A DNA stretch of 64,000 nt from Nitrospirota bacterium (GTDB lineage Bacteria > Nitrospirota > Thermodesulfovibrionia > Thermodesulfovibrionales > Magnetobacteriaceae): positions 1-64,000 of the forward strand of contig JADFXD010000005.1 in NCBI GenBank assembly GCA_015233725.1. The letters run 5' to 3'. This document shows, piece by piece, positions 33,882-42,682 of the stretch. The notes beneath the pieces are model-generated. The model ran no database searches. It was given only the letters and a program-made list of their open reading frames with translations, and was not told the origin of the DNA. Within the stretch, counting starts at the first letter, position 1; the number at the start of each line of letters is the position of its first letter. The position numbers and the translations under genes are program-made.

Positions 33882-35105
33882 ATGATAGATGTAAGCGAAA
33901 GTAACACAGCTATAGAGCAACCGGTTGCTCAAAGTACAATGATGGCCTATGTCAGATTAGAGGGCTTTAAGTGTTTTTTAGATGAGACGATCCCCCTTGC
34001 CCCCTTAACAATACTCGCCGGTGTCAATAACAGTGGTAAGTCGTCGGTGATTCAAGCGCTGTTGCTGTTGAAACAAACAGTTGAAACAAGCGGGTATGAA
34101 TTCCCACACGGTATGGTACAGAGTGCAATACCAGCATTACATATGAGACCAGAACGTTGGAAAATATCTCTCAATGGCCCTTATGTACACATAGGTAATC
34201 CACATGATATTTTCTGTCAGTGGTCAGAGAAAGACAATATCACTATTTCATTTGCCGTAAAAAATCATCCTGATAAAATCTTAAAATTGACGTTACTGTA
34301 CGATAAGAATAATTACAACTACCCTCATATGCAAGTAGAGAATGACGAGGACTTTGCTGAATTACACAAGATATTACGAAATATACGTATTCAATACATA
34401 GGGGCTATGAGGACAGGGCCACAGTTATCTTATTCGGTAAATAATGTGCCAATATTGAAAATGTCTGTAGGCAATATGGGGGAATTTACAGTTCATTGTC
34501 TTCATGAATTTGGACAAGGTCAAACAAGCATACGTGCATTAGATTATGAACCAGATGGCAATGGCAATGATACAGAATCTGAGTCACGCACCCTCTCATA
34601 TCAAACTGAACGGTGGATGAATTACTTGATCCCTGGAATCCGATTTGAATATAAAAAAATAACCGAATCAGATGCTTTAACTATGGGTATTAGCAATAAC
34701 AATAAGGATACGGAATATTTCAGGTCAACGAATGTTGGCTTTGGTATAACGTATTGTTTGCCTATTGTCGTAGCGGCCCTGATGAGTATCAGAGGCGACA
34801 TTCTCATATGTGAGAACCCTGAATCTCATCTACACCCTAAGGCGCAGTCTCATCTTGCGGTATTTTTGGCTCGTGTGGCCTCTGCCGGCATACAGGTTAT
34901 AACTGAGACACACAGCGACCACATACTCGACGGGATAAGGGTGGCAGTGAAACGAGGTATAATAAAAAGCTCTCACGTGGCTATTAACTATTTCGACAGG
35001 AACTACAGACTCTCATGTCCTGAGATGGATAAAGACGGGAGGCTTAGTATGTGGCCTGAAGGCTTCTTCGATCAGATAAATATAGACTTGGGAGAGTTGA
35101 TGTAA
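33882..35105 (+). CDS. OLD-like AAA ATPase, DUF3696-type
   Basis: 407 residues, AT-rich. N-terminal RLEGFKCFLDETIPLAPLTI then Walker A ILAGVNNSGKSSVIQALLLLKQ. An ABC-like Walker B, ILICENPESHLHPKAQSHLAVFL, is followed by the His switch VITETHSDHILDGIRVAV. The last 50 residues (YFDRNYRLSCPEMDKDGRL...) fit DUF3696. No TOPRIM nuclease domain is present. The ATPase likely controls the effector encoded next door: the stop overlaps the partner start as TAATG. It resembles ATPases of two-gene defence systems. Start could be the internal ATGATG at codon 20. Confidence 0.85.
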   Translation: MIDVSESNTAIEQPVAQSTMMAYVRLEGFKCFLDETIPLAPLTILAGVNNSGKSSVIQALLLLKQTVETSGYEFPHGMVQSAIPALHMRPERWKISLNGPYVHIGNPHDIFCQWSEKDNITISFAVKNHPDKILKLTLLYDKNNYNYPHMQVENDEDFAELHKILRNIRIQYIGAMRTGPQLSYSVNNVPILKMSVGNMGEFTVHCLHEFGQGQTSIRALDYEPDGNGNDTESESRTLSYQTERWMNYLIPGIRFEYKKITESDALTMGISNNNKDTEYFRSTNVGFGITYCLPIVVAALMSIRGDILICENPESHLHPKAQSHLAVFLARVASAGIQVITETHSDHILDGIRVAVKRGIIKSSHVAINYFDRNYRLSCPEMDKDGRLSMWPEGFFDQINIDLGELM

Positions 35106-36043
35106 TGTATGGATTTGTAAATGAGCTTTCATTTGCAGGACAAGCCCAAAACCTCAATCAATGTACGGAATTAATACGTGAATTAACCAAGACTATCAAT
35201 GCACTCCGCCCCGCTTTAGCTGGCAAGCAGGTTCATGTTTCTCAAAGCTTATGGCAACAAGAGATTTCTCCTGGATACACAGTACAAAAATTTATCTATG
35301 ATAGGAATATTGATCAAGCAATCAAAACTAATTTTCAAGTTTATATCACCAATGGACCATATTTTGAGGCATTTATAGAAAATATCTCTCACCAATGTAC
35401 TATAATCTCCAACAACCAGGACGTCACAGGTAGCAGTATTGCTGCCGCTTCTTACCTTTCAGGTGTTTTAACGAGCCTACAAAATGCACCGCCCTTTGAT
35501 CTCGATCACGTGGAAGTTCGATATTGCGATGAAACCATTAATGAACAATCTTTGAAGATAATCAATCTTTTTGACCATTCTGTCGCTAAGGATTTCTGTG
35601 CTAATGTTATTAAGGATGACACTAACTCATGGAAGGACTTTTGGAGCCAACGTGCTCTCTTGTTTCCTGAATTGGTGTTCTGTGAAGATGTTGAATCTCA
35701 ACTCAGAGACGTTAATTTCAACGCACATTATAGCCTCATCTCTCGCCATCTCCAATGTATGAATGATTACATCAAGAATGTTCGCACAGGCAACATTCAT
35801 ACGCCTGATTTTGAAAAAATGGGTATTGAGGCCACCCCTGAAAGTGGTCAAACTTTAGATCGAAAGAAATACTGCGATGTAAGAAGGTTTAAGTGTCCTG
35901 ATGGAGTAGAAAGAACCTTCAGTTGGCACAGCAAGCAACGTGGCCAGAATATACGCATACACTTCTATCCAACCGATGTTGAGACAAAGGACTTTATTAT
36001 TGGATACGTTGGGGAACACCTTCCTACAGCTACAATAAAATGA
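35105..36043 (+). CDS. Unknown partner of DUF3696 ATPase (putative effector)
   Basis: 312 residues, AT-rich, translationally coupled to the ATPase gene. I recognise no named domain. The first 200 residues are mixed alpha/beta with no membrane segment or signal peptide. The C-terminus (RRFKCPDGVERTFSWHSKQR, then IRIHFYPTDVE and IIGYVGEHLP) has a compact beta pattern reminiscent of RelE-like folds, a hypothesis only. A dedicated gene locked to an OLD-like ATPase is most simply an effector or sensor of a defence module. It ends 22 nt before convergent MFS gene. Confidence 0.6.
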   Translation: MYGFVNELSFAGQAQNLNQCTELIRELTKTINALRPALAGKQVHVSQSLWQQEISPGYTVQKFIYDRNIDQAIKTNFQVYITNGPYFEAFIENISHQCTIISNNQDVTGSSIAAASYLSGVLTSLQNAPPFDLDHVEVRYCDETINEQSLKIINLFDHSVAKDFCANVIKDDTNSWKDFWSQRALLFPELVFCEDVESQLRDVNFNAHYSLISRHLQCMNDYIKNVRTGNIHTPDFEKMGIEATPESGQTLDRKKYCDVRRFKCPDGVERTFSWHSKQRGQNIRIHFYPTDVETKDFIIGYVGEHLPTATIK

Positions 36044-36065
36044 ACGTGGCTGTATATCCAGCGAA

Positions 36066-37604
36066 TTAATGTAACCCCTGCTGTGCTGGTGCCTTCCCTC
36101 GCTTCATGAGAAACACCAGGGGCAGGACACACAGCATCACGACAAATATCACGTAGGCGGCGTCGTTAAACGCAAGCACGGCGGCCTGTTTGATGGCCTG
36201 TCCATAGATAATCCCATCTGCCGTGAGCTTAGAGACATAATCGCTGTATCCCTGGTGTTTCAATGCACTGGCGATGTGGTAAGCGGCCATCTGGTAGGCT
36301 CTGTCAAATGGGCTCAGGTGCTCGGTGAGCTGGAGCTGGTGCGTCTGGGAATGACGCGAGACCATCGTCATCACAAACGCCACCCCTACACTGCCACCTA
36401 CGTTTCTTAGGAGGTTGTACATCCCGGTGGCGTTTCCCATATCCTCCCTCCTTATGCCCGACATCGTCATCGTCGTCAGGGGGATAAACACCAGCCCCGT
36501 CCCAATCCCCAACAATATCCGCGGGATAAACACCGTCTCGAAATCAACATACAGGTTCAGTCGAGACAGGAAATACGTCGAGGCGGCAGCTACCAGTATG
36601 CCAACCGCCATAGGCCACTTGGGATTGACCCTGTTGACCAACACGCCCACAACGGGCATGGTCAATAGCGTCCCAATGCCTCCAAGGCCAAGCACCTTGC
36701 CGGCCATCGTTGCCGTATAGCCCATTATGCTCTGCAGATATATGGGTAACAGGACGATGCTGGCAAAGAGATTTAAAAAGGTAAAAAACATCACAACGTT
36801 ACCAATGGTAAAAGATACGTTCTTAAACACCTTTAAATTGATAATAGGCGACTCCACAAAAGACTCCACTACGACAAACAGGACGATCGAGGCAACCGCT
36901 ACCACCGTAAACCAGAATATGTAACCGGAGGCAAACCAGTCCTCCATCTGCCCCTTCTCAAGCACGATCTGCATCGAGGCAAGCCCCACGACAAGTAGAG
37001 CCAAGCCCCAGTAATCGATACTCATCCGCGCCCTCTTCATGTAGGGAGGGTCCGTGATACAGATCATACACATGATTATCGAGATTATCCCAATTGGGAT
37101 GTTGATGAAGAATATCCACTGCCACGCCCAATTATCCGTGATCCACCCGCCCAACAACGGTCCAACGATAGGACCAAACATGACGCCCACACCAAAGAGC
37201 GCCATCGCCGTCCCATGCTGCTTGTGCGGGAAGGCCTCAAGTAAGATGGCCTGCGACAGAGGTTGAAGCGCCCCTCCCCCTATGCCCTGGATGATCCGAA
37301 AGACGATCAGACTCTGTAGGTTCCACGCCGAACCACACAGAAACGAACTGACCGTAAAGACCGTTATGGACAGTATCAGATAGAGCTTCCTGCCAAACAT
37401 CCTGCTCAACCACCCCGTCAACGGGATGATGATCGCGTTTGAGACAAGATACGCCGTAATTGCCCACGTGGCCTCATCGATCCCCGCCGACAGGCTGCCC
37501 CGTATGTGATCAAGTGAGACATTTACAACAGAGGTGTCTATTATCTCAATCAACGTCGGAAGCATAACGCTCATGGCAACAACCCACTTATTCATAAGAA
37601 CCAC
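36066..37604 (-). CDS. DHA2 (EmrB/QacA) family MFS efflux transporter
   Basis: 512 residues with about 14 membrane segments. Family signatures: IDTSVVNVSLDHIRG (motif D1), SRMFGRKLYLI (motif A), IVFRIIQGIGGGALQPLSQA (motif C-like) and GPIVGPLLGGWITDNW (antiporter motif C). It exports hydrophobic compounds by proton exchange, usually with a HlyD adaptor and TolC channel. Those genes (HlyD 39805, TolC 40977) are on the same strand but a chemoreceptor gene separates this one from them. Confidence 0.92.
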   Translation of the reverse strand: MVLMNKWVVAMSVMLPTLIEIIDTSVVNVSLDHIRGSLSAGIDEATWAITAYLVSNAIIIPLTGWLSRMFGRKLYLILSITVFTVSSFLCGSAWNLQSLIVFRIIQGIGGGALQPLSQAILLEAFPHKQHGTAMALFGVGVMFGPIVGPLLGGWITDNWAWQWIFFINIPIGIISIIMCMICITDPPYMKRARMSIDYWGLALLVVGLASMQIVLEKGQMEDWFASGYIFWFTVVAVASIVLFVVVESFVESPIINLKVFKNVSFTIGNVVMFFTFLNLFASIVLLPIYLQSIMGYTATMAGKVLGLGGIGTLLTMPVVGVLVNRVNPKWPMAVGILVAAASTYFLSRLNLYVDFETVFIPRILLGIGTGLVFIPLTTMTMSGIRREDMGNATGMYNLLRNVGGSVGVAFVMTMVSRHSQTHQLQLTEHLSPFDRAYQMAAYHIASALKHQGYSDYVSKLTADGIIYGQAIKQAAVLAFNDAAYVIFVVMLCVLPLVFLMKRGKAPAQQGLH

Positions 37605-37629
37605 CCTCCCCTACCCATAACAAGACAAG

Positions 37630-37697
37630 GGAAAAAGGGGGGCGGCGCCGCCCCCCCCTCGACCCCCCCTGCAAGGGCACCAGTGCCCTTGACCCCA
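37630..37697 (-). repeat. Two-hairpin module, copy R15 (reverse)
   Basis: GGGGGGCGGCGCCGCCCCCC perfect stem, then CCCCTGCAAGGGCACCAGTGCCCTTGACCCCATAATT. The outer flank CCCCATGAAAATTTTATGCATCC resembles the right TIR of the 19616 MITE (ACCCATGAAAAATTGATGCACC). Confidence 0.88.
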
Positions 37698-37756
37698 TAA
37701 TTATAGCATTGTCCCCATGAAAATTTTATGCATCCATTTATTATGTCAATAATCGG

Positions 37757-39421
37757 TTAAGTCAATCTCAAGGCTTTCTTGTGTCCTGCATTGCTATTAA
37801 TTTGGAACCGGGATACTACCTCTTGTAACTCAGAGGATAATTTTGACAGATCACCTGATGAACTAGCTATCTGCTGTGAGCTTACCATAGTCTCTCTTGA
37901 TACGTTGGCGACCGTTTCTATATCGGATGTTATCGTCTCTGACACGGTTGACATCTCCTCTGTGGCTGATGCTATCTGCTGAACCATCAATTGCAATGAG
38001 TTGATGCTGTTGACTATCTCATGCAATGAGTCACCGGCTTGTGTGGAGAGCTCCACGCCCACTTCAACCATGTTGGTGGCGCCGCTCATTGATGTTACGG
38101 CCTTTTCGGTCTCTTGCTGAATGGCCGTTATCATCCTGCCGATTTCAGTTGTTGCGCTTGTGGTTCTCTCGGCGAGTTTTCTGACCTCATCGGCTACCAC
38201 GGCAAAGCCCCTGCCCTGCTCTCCCGCTCGTGCCGCTTCGATGGCCGCGTTTAAGGCAAGGAGGTTTGTCTGATCCGCTATGTCCTTGATGACATTTATG
38301 ATATCTCCTATTTGTCTTGAGCGATCCCCAAGTGAAGATATCAATTGAGCGGAGGTATTGACGGTATCTGCTATTGATTTTACCTCAGCTATTGACCTTT
38401 TAACTATCGTCTCTCCATTTTGGGCTAATTTTAACGTATCATTTGATGAGATTGATATCTCGGAGGCGTTTTTTGCCACATCCATTACCGTCTGTGACAT
38501 CTGTGTTGCCGATGTCGCTATCTGTGTTGCCTTGGATGACTGTTCAGATACACCACTTGACATCTGATCAGCGCTCGCGCTTAACTCATGGCTCGCCGAT
38601 GCTACACTGTCTGACGATGACATTATTGTCTTCAGTATGGAATTTAAACTTGCTACCGTCTTACTCATAGCAGACAGGAGGTCCCCAACCTCGTCTTTAC
38701 TATCAGATTGTATCTCTACAGTCAGATTGCATGCCGCTATGCTATCCATAACATCAACCCCCTCCCTTAGAGGCCCTGTTATACTACCTATAATCAAAAA
38801 TGACAATAAGAGTGATAACGCTATACCTATAAAAATGACTGTTATCGATACGTTTCTAGCTGTATCGTATGCGCCTTGCGATTTATCATACTCTTTCTTT
38901 GCCACATCTACCAGCAAGACGATTAGATCATCGATATCCTTTTCTACTTCATTAAGCATAGGCCTGCATTTCTTATCATATATCTCCATCGCTTCATCAT
39001 ACTTACCTTCCTTGATCAGGTTTCTTACAGGTGTTAAGGCCTCATTTACATAGTTAGACCTATCCTGCTCTATCTTTGTAGCAAGCCTCCTTTCTTCATC
39101 GGTTAAAGAGGTAGAGAGATACGCCTTCCACTCTGTGTTTATTACTTCTGTTTCCCTTTCAATATTTGCATTTCTGACTTGTTTCTCCTCAGGGGTGTGT
39201 ATCATAAACATGTGATCAAGATGTATTCTTATTCTCATATTAGCCTTAGCTACCTTATCTAATTGAGATAGCGGGACTGTTCTGTCATAATATACACTTT
39301 TTAAGCTCTCATTACTTTGCCTTGCAACATGTTGCCCTAAATATCCTATCAGCAAAAGTAATAGCGCCATAAACGCCACCAATATTCTTAACCTTACCCC
39401 TATGCTCATGTTTTTTAACAT
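37757..39421 (-). CDS. Methyl-accepting chemotaxis protein
   Basis: About 554 residues from ATG 39421, chosen because AAGGGGTGG precedes it and the N-terminus MLKNMSIGVRLRILVAFM is typical; the upstream ORF extension is dropped. Order: membrane helix, periplasmic four-helix-bundle sensor (about 35-190), second membrane helix (VIFIGIALSLLLSFLIIG), HAMP, then the signalling hairpin DQTNLLALNAAIEAARAGEQ and GRGFAVVADEVRKLAERT. It signals to CheA/CheW. No CheB/R pentapeptide is evident at the C-terminus. Ligand unknown. Confidence 0.95.
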   Translation of the reverse strand: MLKNMSIGVRLRILVAFMALLLLLIGYLGQHVARQSNESLKSVYYDRTVPLSQLDKVAKANMRIRIHLDHMFMIHTPEEKQVRNANIERETEVINTEWKAYLSTSLTDEERRLATKIEQDRSNYVNEALTPVRNLIKEGKYDEAMEIYDKKCRPMLNEVEKDIDDLIVLLVDVAKKEYDKSQGAYDTARNVSITVIFIGIALSLLLSFLIIGSITGPLREGVDVMDSIAACNLTVEIQSDSKDEVGDLLSAMSKTVASLNSILKTIMSSSDSVASASHELSASADQMSSGVSEQSSKATQIATSATQMSQTVMDVAKNASEISISSNDTLKLAQNGETIVKRSIAEVKSIADTVNTSAQLISSLGDRSRQIGDIINVIKDIADQTNLLALNAAIEAARAGEQGRGFAVVADEVRKLAERTTSATTEIGRMITAIQQETEKAVTSMSGATNMVEVGVELSTQAGDSLHEIVNSINSLQLMVQQIASATEEMSTVSETITSDIETVANVSRETMVSSQQIASSSGDLSKLSSELQEVVSRFQINSNAGHKKALRLT

Positions 39422-39528
39422 ATACCACCCCTTTATATAAAATTTTGCGCTTATCCTAAGGCTGGCAGTATTAAAACATACAATGAAGAGGCATGTCAAG
39501 AAGAAGTAAGGTGTTCCTGTGAACAAGG

Positions 39529-39677
39529 TAAGTACATGGACAGAAGTTTTTATATAAACTTAGGATTGAGATTATGGGGTCAAGGGGACTGGTCCCCTTG
39601 CAGGGGGTTCTGAAGGGGGGCGGAGCCGCCCCTTTCTTCTCTTCATTTTTATATAATTAATTATGGGCAGGTACTTA
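39529..39677. mobile_element. MITE enclosing module R16, TA-flanked
   Basis: Left end TA-AGTACATGGACA and right end TGGGCAGGTACT-TA are inverted repeats (AGTAC-TG--CA) flanked by TA, as expected for IS630/Tc1-mariner-type elements; TATATAA follows internally on both sides. The interior is module R16. Related left ends (GTACTTGGACA near 52088; AACATGGACA near 45450; TTGGACA near 53650 and 57983) flank other module copies. Family assignment is inference. Confidence 0.6.
39575..39642 (+). repeat. Two-hairpin module, copy R16 (forward)
   Basis: AGGATTGAGATTATGGGGTCAAGG leader, hairpin AAGGGGAC-TG-GTCCCCTT, stem GGGGCGGAGCCGCCCC followed by TTTCTTCTCTTC. Confidence 0.9.
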
Positions 39678-39711
39678 TAATCGATCTGGCCGCTCCCTAC
39701 GGTCGTTATTA

Positions 39712-39804
39712 TGGGGTCAAGGGGTCAGTGACCCCTTGCAGGAGGGGTCTGAGGGGAGGGGCGGCCAGGCGCTCCCCTTCTTGTCTTTGTCTTTTCTTCC
39801 TTTC
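39712..39804 (+). repeat. Two-hairpin module, copy R17 (forward)
   Basis: ATGGGGTCAAGGGGTCAGTGACCCCTTGCAGG, then a stem GGGGCGGCCAGGCGCTCCCC with pyrimidine tract running to the stop codon of the HlyD gene. Confidence 0.88.
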
Positions 39805-40962
39805 TCACTGCACCAGTATGGTAGGGACGACGGACATGCCGACCCTTAATCGGTGTTTTTTGTCTGAGGCTTTGTCTATGAGTATCTTTACGGGGACACG
39901 CTGGACGATCTTTACGTAATGCCCGGTGGCGTTCTCCGGCGGGAAGAGCGAAAACACCGACCCCGTCCCCGCCATGATGCTGTCAATCCTGCCGCTAAAG
40001 ACCTCCTGCGGGTAGGCATCGACCTTGATGGCGACACGTTGACCGGGGATGATCTTGCGCAGTTGTGTCTCCTTGAAGTTGGCCGTTACCCAGACGTCCT
40101 CCAGCGTGACGATGGCCATAAGCGGTTGTCCGGCCTGTATCTGATTGCCTACCTCCACGGACTTCTTGTTCACATAGCCATCCGTAGGGGCATAGACCGT
40201 CGTATAGGACAGATTCAACGTGGCCTGATTCAGGATGGCCTCCTTTTGCTTAATGAGCAGGCGTTGTGTCTCTATGGAGGTTTCGGTCTGTTGTATGAGT
40301 GCCTGTTGGGTATCAATGGCCTTTTCGCTGAGGCTGACCTGCTTTAGGGTGGCGTCCGTTTCGGCGGACTTGACGTCTTGTGCGGTGAGGGTCTTTTCGT
40401 AGCGCTCTCTTGAGATGGCCTCCTTGCGGTAGAGGTTCTCCGCACGCCTTGCGTCCTTTTCCGATTGCACAAGACCTGCGCGATTGGCATTGAGGTTGGC
40501 CCGGGCGCCCTTGAGGCGCTCATTTAGCTCCAACAGTTGTCTCTTTGCCGTCTCGACCCTCGATTGTACCTCCTTGAGCCTTGCCTGTTCAGCCTCGTAG
40601 GCCGCCTGCGCCTCTGCGACCTTCACGTCGTAATCGTTGGGGTCAAGGGCAACGAGGGGCTTGCCCTTGTTGACAAACTCGTTATCTGCCACATAGACCT
40701 CCCTCACAGTACCGGCGACCTTTGAGGCAACCGTGTGCATGGTGCCGTCTATAAAGGCGTCGTCGGTCGTGATGTGTGTGGCATTGTAGGAGTGGTACAT
40801 GTACGTGACGGCTGCCCCAATCAGGGCAAGCAGGAAGATTACAATGAGCGCATTTCTCTTCTTGTGGGATTGATTGTTATCAAATGTATCAGAATCGTTC
40901 TTTTCCGCTCCAGGACGCTCCTGGCTCTTTACAGTCACGGGGGTGGTATCGTTTTTTTCCAT
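39805..40962 (-). CDS. HlyD/EmrA-family membrane fusion protein
   Basis: 385 residues: cytoplasmic N-terminus, one membrane helix (ALIVIFLLALIGAAVTYMYH), lipoyl half-motifs (ITTDDAFIDG, YAPTDGYVNKKSVEVG) flanking a long coiled-coil hairpin, and a beta-barrel (VAIKVDAYPQEVFSGRIDSI). It links an inner-membrane pump to TolC. Near residue 15 the linker SQERPGAEKND is encoded by the palindrome CCAGGACGCTCCTGG, also found in the Hsp70 gene and in modules. It lies 14 nt after tolC-like gene. The matching pump is probably the MFS gene at 36066. Confidence 0.93.
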   Translation of the reverse strand: MEKNDTTPVTVKSQERPGAEKNDSDTFDNNQSHKKRNALIVIFLLALIGAAVTYMYHSYNATHITTDDAFIDGTMHTVASKVAGTVREVYVADNEFVNKGKPLVALDPNDYDVKVAEAQAAYEAEQARLKEVQSRVETAKRQLLELNERLKGARANLNANRAGLVQSEKDARRAENLYRKEAISRERYEKTLTAQDVKSAETDATLKQVSLSEKAIDTQQALIQQTETSIETQRLLIKQKEAILNQATLNLSYTTVYAPTDGYVNKKSVEVGNQIQAGQPLMAIVTLEDVWVTANFKETQLRKIIPGQRVAIKVDAYPQEVFSGRIDSIMAGTGSVFSLFPPENATGHYVKIVQRVPVKILIDKASDKKHRLRVGMSVVPTILVQ

Positions 40963-40976
40963 CTTTATCTCCAGCT

Positions 40977-42419
40977 TTAGTGTCCATATGCTGAGACAAT
41001 GTCTATTGCCGCAGCGTAGAGAAGCGTTGCATAGGCGCGTTTGAGGTCAAACATCGCCCTGTAGTAGTTTGACTCGGCCAGGGCCAACAGGGCAATGGCA
41101 TCAAGGACATCGGTGGCATTGCCTTGTCCCTCCTCATAGCGAACCCTGTTGATCCTGAGGTTTTCCTCTCCGTGGGCGATTGCCTCCTGGGTGACCTTGA
41201 TCCTCTCAGAGGCGGTCTTTGTATCGAGGTAGCCCTTTTGCACCTCAAGGCTGATATCATCTATGATCTTCCTGCGCTCTTCTGACAATTGCGCTGCCTT
41301 GTGTTTTATCTTGGAGACCTCGGCCCTGGTGGCGCCACCATCGAAGATATTTAACTCGGCGCCCAGGACAGCCGACCAGTTGCCCTCATGCACCTGATAT
41401 TGGTTCTGTGAGTAGTCAAACCCGCCCTGGATGTAAAACCTCGGATAGTAAAGGGCCATCTTTGCCCTTGATTGTAGTTGGAGCATCTGTAACTGCTTGT
41501 CCGTTATCTTGATTTCTGTTCTCTGGTCCTGGGCGTGTTTTAAGTAGACCTCGAGGGTGTCAAGAGATGGTGGCTGCGGGGAGTCATCCAGGAGCGTCAC
41601 GGCGTCGCTTAGGGGTTTGGTGAGGAAGTAGTTGATCCTTGAGGCGTTGAGGGTTCTGAGGTTTTTGAGACTCAACAGGCGTTGATTGGCATCGGCCAGC
41701 CTTACATCTGCGGCGAGGAAGTCGTTTCTTGTCGCCACACCCTCGTCGTACAGGCCCTGGGTCACGTCTGTGTGCGCCTTGAGTTGCTCAACCTCCCTCA
41801 GGGCAACGTATATGAGCCGGTCGGTCTCAAGCAGTTCAAAGCACGCCATAAGGTAGTTCAGGGCCACCACGTTTCTTACCCTGTCAACGTCGATCCTGGT
41901 CTTGTCTATGGCCGCCAGTGACTCGTCATACCGTGATCGGTTGGCGCCAAAGTCGTAGATGGTATGTTTGATTGTAATGTCGTAAAAGAAGGAGTTTTTA
42001 TCGGCGGTATTTATCTTGGCGCCATTAAACAGGGCACCCGGCTGGTAGTATACGGAGGAGTGGCCAATATCGGTATTGACGGAAGGCCCCAGGGCAGCCC
42101 TCGCGATATCGGACTCCGAGGCAGCAATATCAACGCCGTGGGAGGCGATATTGATCAGCCGTCCACGCCCGGTAGCCATACCAAGCCCCTCCGTAACAGT
42201 AAGCGTATCCTTTGAGATGTCCAGCACCTCAATATCCGCACCTCGTACCAGAGGAATCGCCACAAGAAGGACGAAGAACAAGAAGAAGAAAAAAGAACAA
42301 GGAGGGACGCCTGGCCGCCCCCTCCTTGACCTCCCCTGCAAGGGGTCACGGACCCCTTGACCCCTTCTGGGCTTATTCATAGTGGATTGATTATACATGG
42401 TACTTTTTGATTTTGACAT
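40977..42419 (-). CDS. TolC-family outer membrane efflux protein (repeat-derived signal region)
   Basis: 480 residues in the ORF-track form; ATG at 42380 (MNKPRRGQG) is a likely alternative. The mature part has the tandem OEP repeats with long helices (SLEVQKGYLDTKTASERIKV, NLRINRVRYEEGQGNATDVL). The N-terminus is odd: residues PRRGQGVRDPLQGRSRRG are translated module R18, and its pyrimidine tract encodes the FFFFLFF hydrophobic core of the signal peptide, ending VRGA. First gene of the TolC-HlyD unit. Confidence 0.92.
   Translation of the reverse strand: MSKSKSTMYNQSTMNKPRRGQGVRDPLQGRSRRGRPGVPPCSFFFFLFFVLLVAIPLVRGADIEVLDISKDTLTVTEGLGMATGRGRLINIASHGVDIAASESDIARAALGPSVNTDIGHSSVYYQPGALFNGAKINTADKNSFFYDITIKHTIYDFGANRSRYDESLAAIDKTRIDVDRVRNVVALNYLMACFELLETDRLIYVALREVEQLKAHTDVTQGLYDEGVATRNDFLAADVRLADANQRLLSLKNLRTLNASRINYFLTKPLSDAVTLLDDSPQPPSLDTLEVYLKHAQDQRTEIKITDKQLQMLQLQSRAKMALYYPRFYIQGGFDYSQNQYQVHEGNWSAVLGAELNIFDGGATRAEVSKIKHKAAQLSEERRKIIDDISLEVQKGYLDTKTASERIKVTQEAIAHGEENLRINRVRYEEGQGNATDVLDAIALLALAESNYYRAMFDLKRAYATLLYAAAIDIVSAYGH
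42264..42366 (-). repeat. Two-hairpin module, copy R18, inside tolC-like gene
   Basis: Read on the minus strand: GAAGGGGTCAAGGGGTCCGTGACCCCTTGCAGG, a second stem GGGGGCGGCCAGGCGTCCC, then CTCCTTGTTCTTTTTTCTTC. The open frame passes through without a stop and supplies the signal-peptide region. Confidence 0.9.
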
Positions 42420-42478
42420 TTTCTATATTCACTTGTCTATACCTCTTTTCAATTTAAATATGTTATAATATTTTCATA

Positions 42479-42646
42479 GTGAAGTGCAAGAAGTGTAACA
42501 GTAAGGTAGTGTTGGTTATAGGGTGTACGGCGGCATTTTTGAGTTGTACGAAGTGTCGCGCGAGGTTTAAGATCTCTGAGTACATCAACGAGATAGATGA
42601 CAAGACATGGGAGCTGATATCTGCGAGGAACAGTGACCGTGCATAG
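42479..42646 (+). CDS. Dual-CXXC mini-protein (not in ORF track)
   Basis: 55 residues from GTG 42479. MKCKKCNSKVVLVIGC and FLSCTKCRARFKISEYIN carry two CxxC pairs, matching the small family annotated as dual CXXC motif (seleno)protein; here all positions are Cys, not Sec. Probably a zinc ribbon. TATAAT at 42464-42469 lies only 9 nt before the GTG and no Shine-Dalgarno site is present, so the message may be near-leaderless. rpsT follows 36 nt downstream. Confidence 0.75.
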   Translation: MKCKKCNSKVVLVIGCTAAFLSCTKCRARFKISEYINEIDDKTWELISARNSDRA

Positions 42647-42682
42647 ACTGCCCAGGCAGTATGAAAGGAGTTTAAGAGAAAG

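Larger units (their letters stand above)
39422..39804. other. Intergenic region HlyD/MCP with two module copies
   Basis: 383 nt without a gene. It holds a MITE (39529-39677) enclosing module R16, followed 34 nt later by a second module R17 in the same orientation. No convincing promoter was recognised. Confidence 0.6.
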
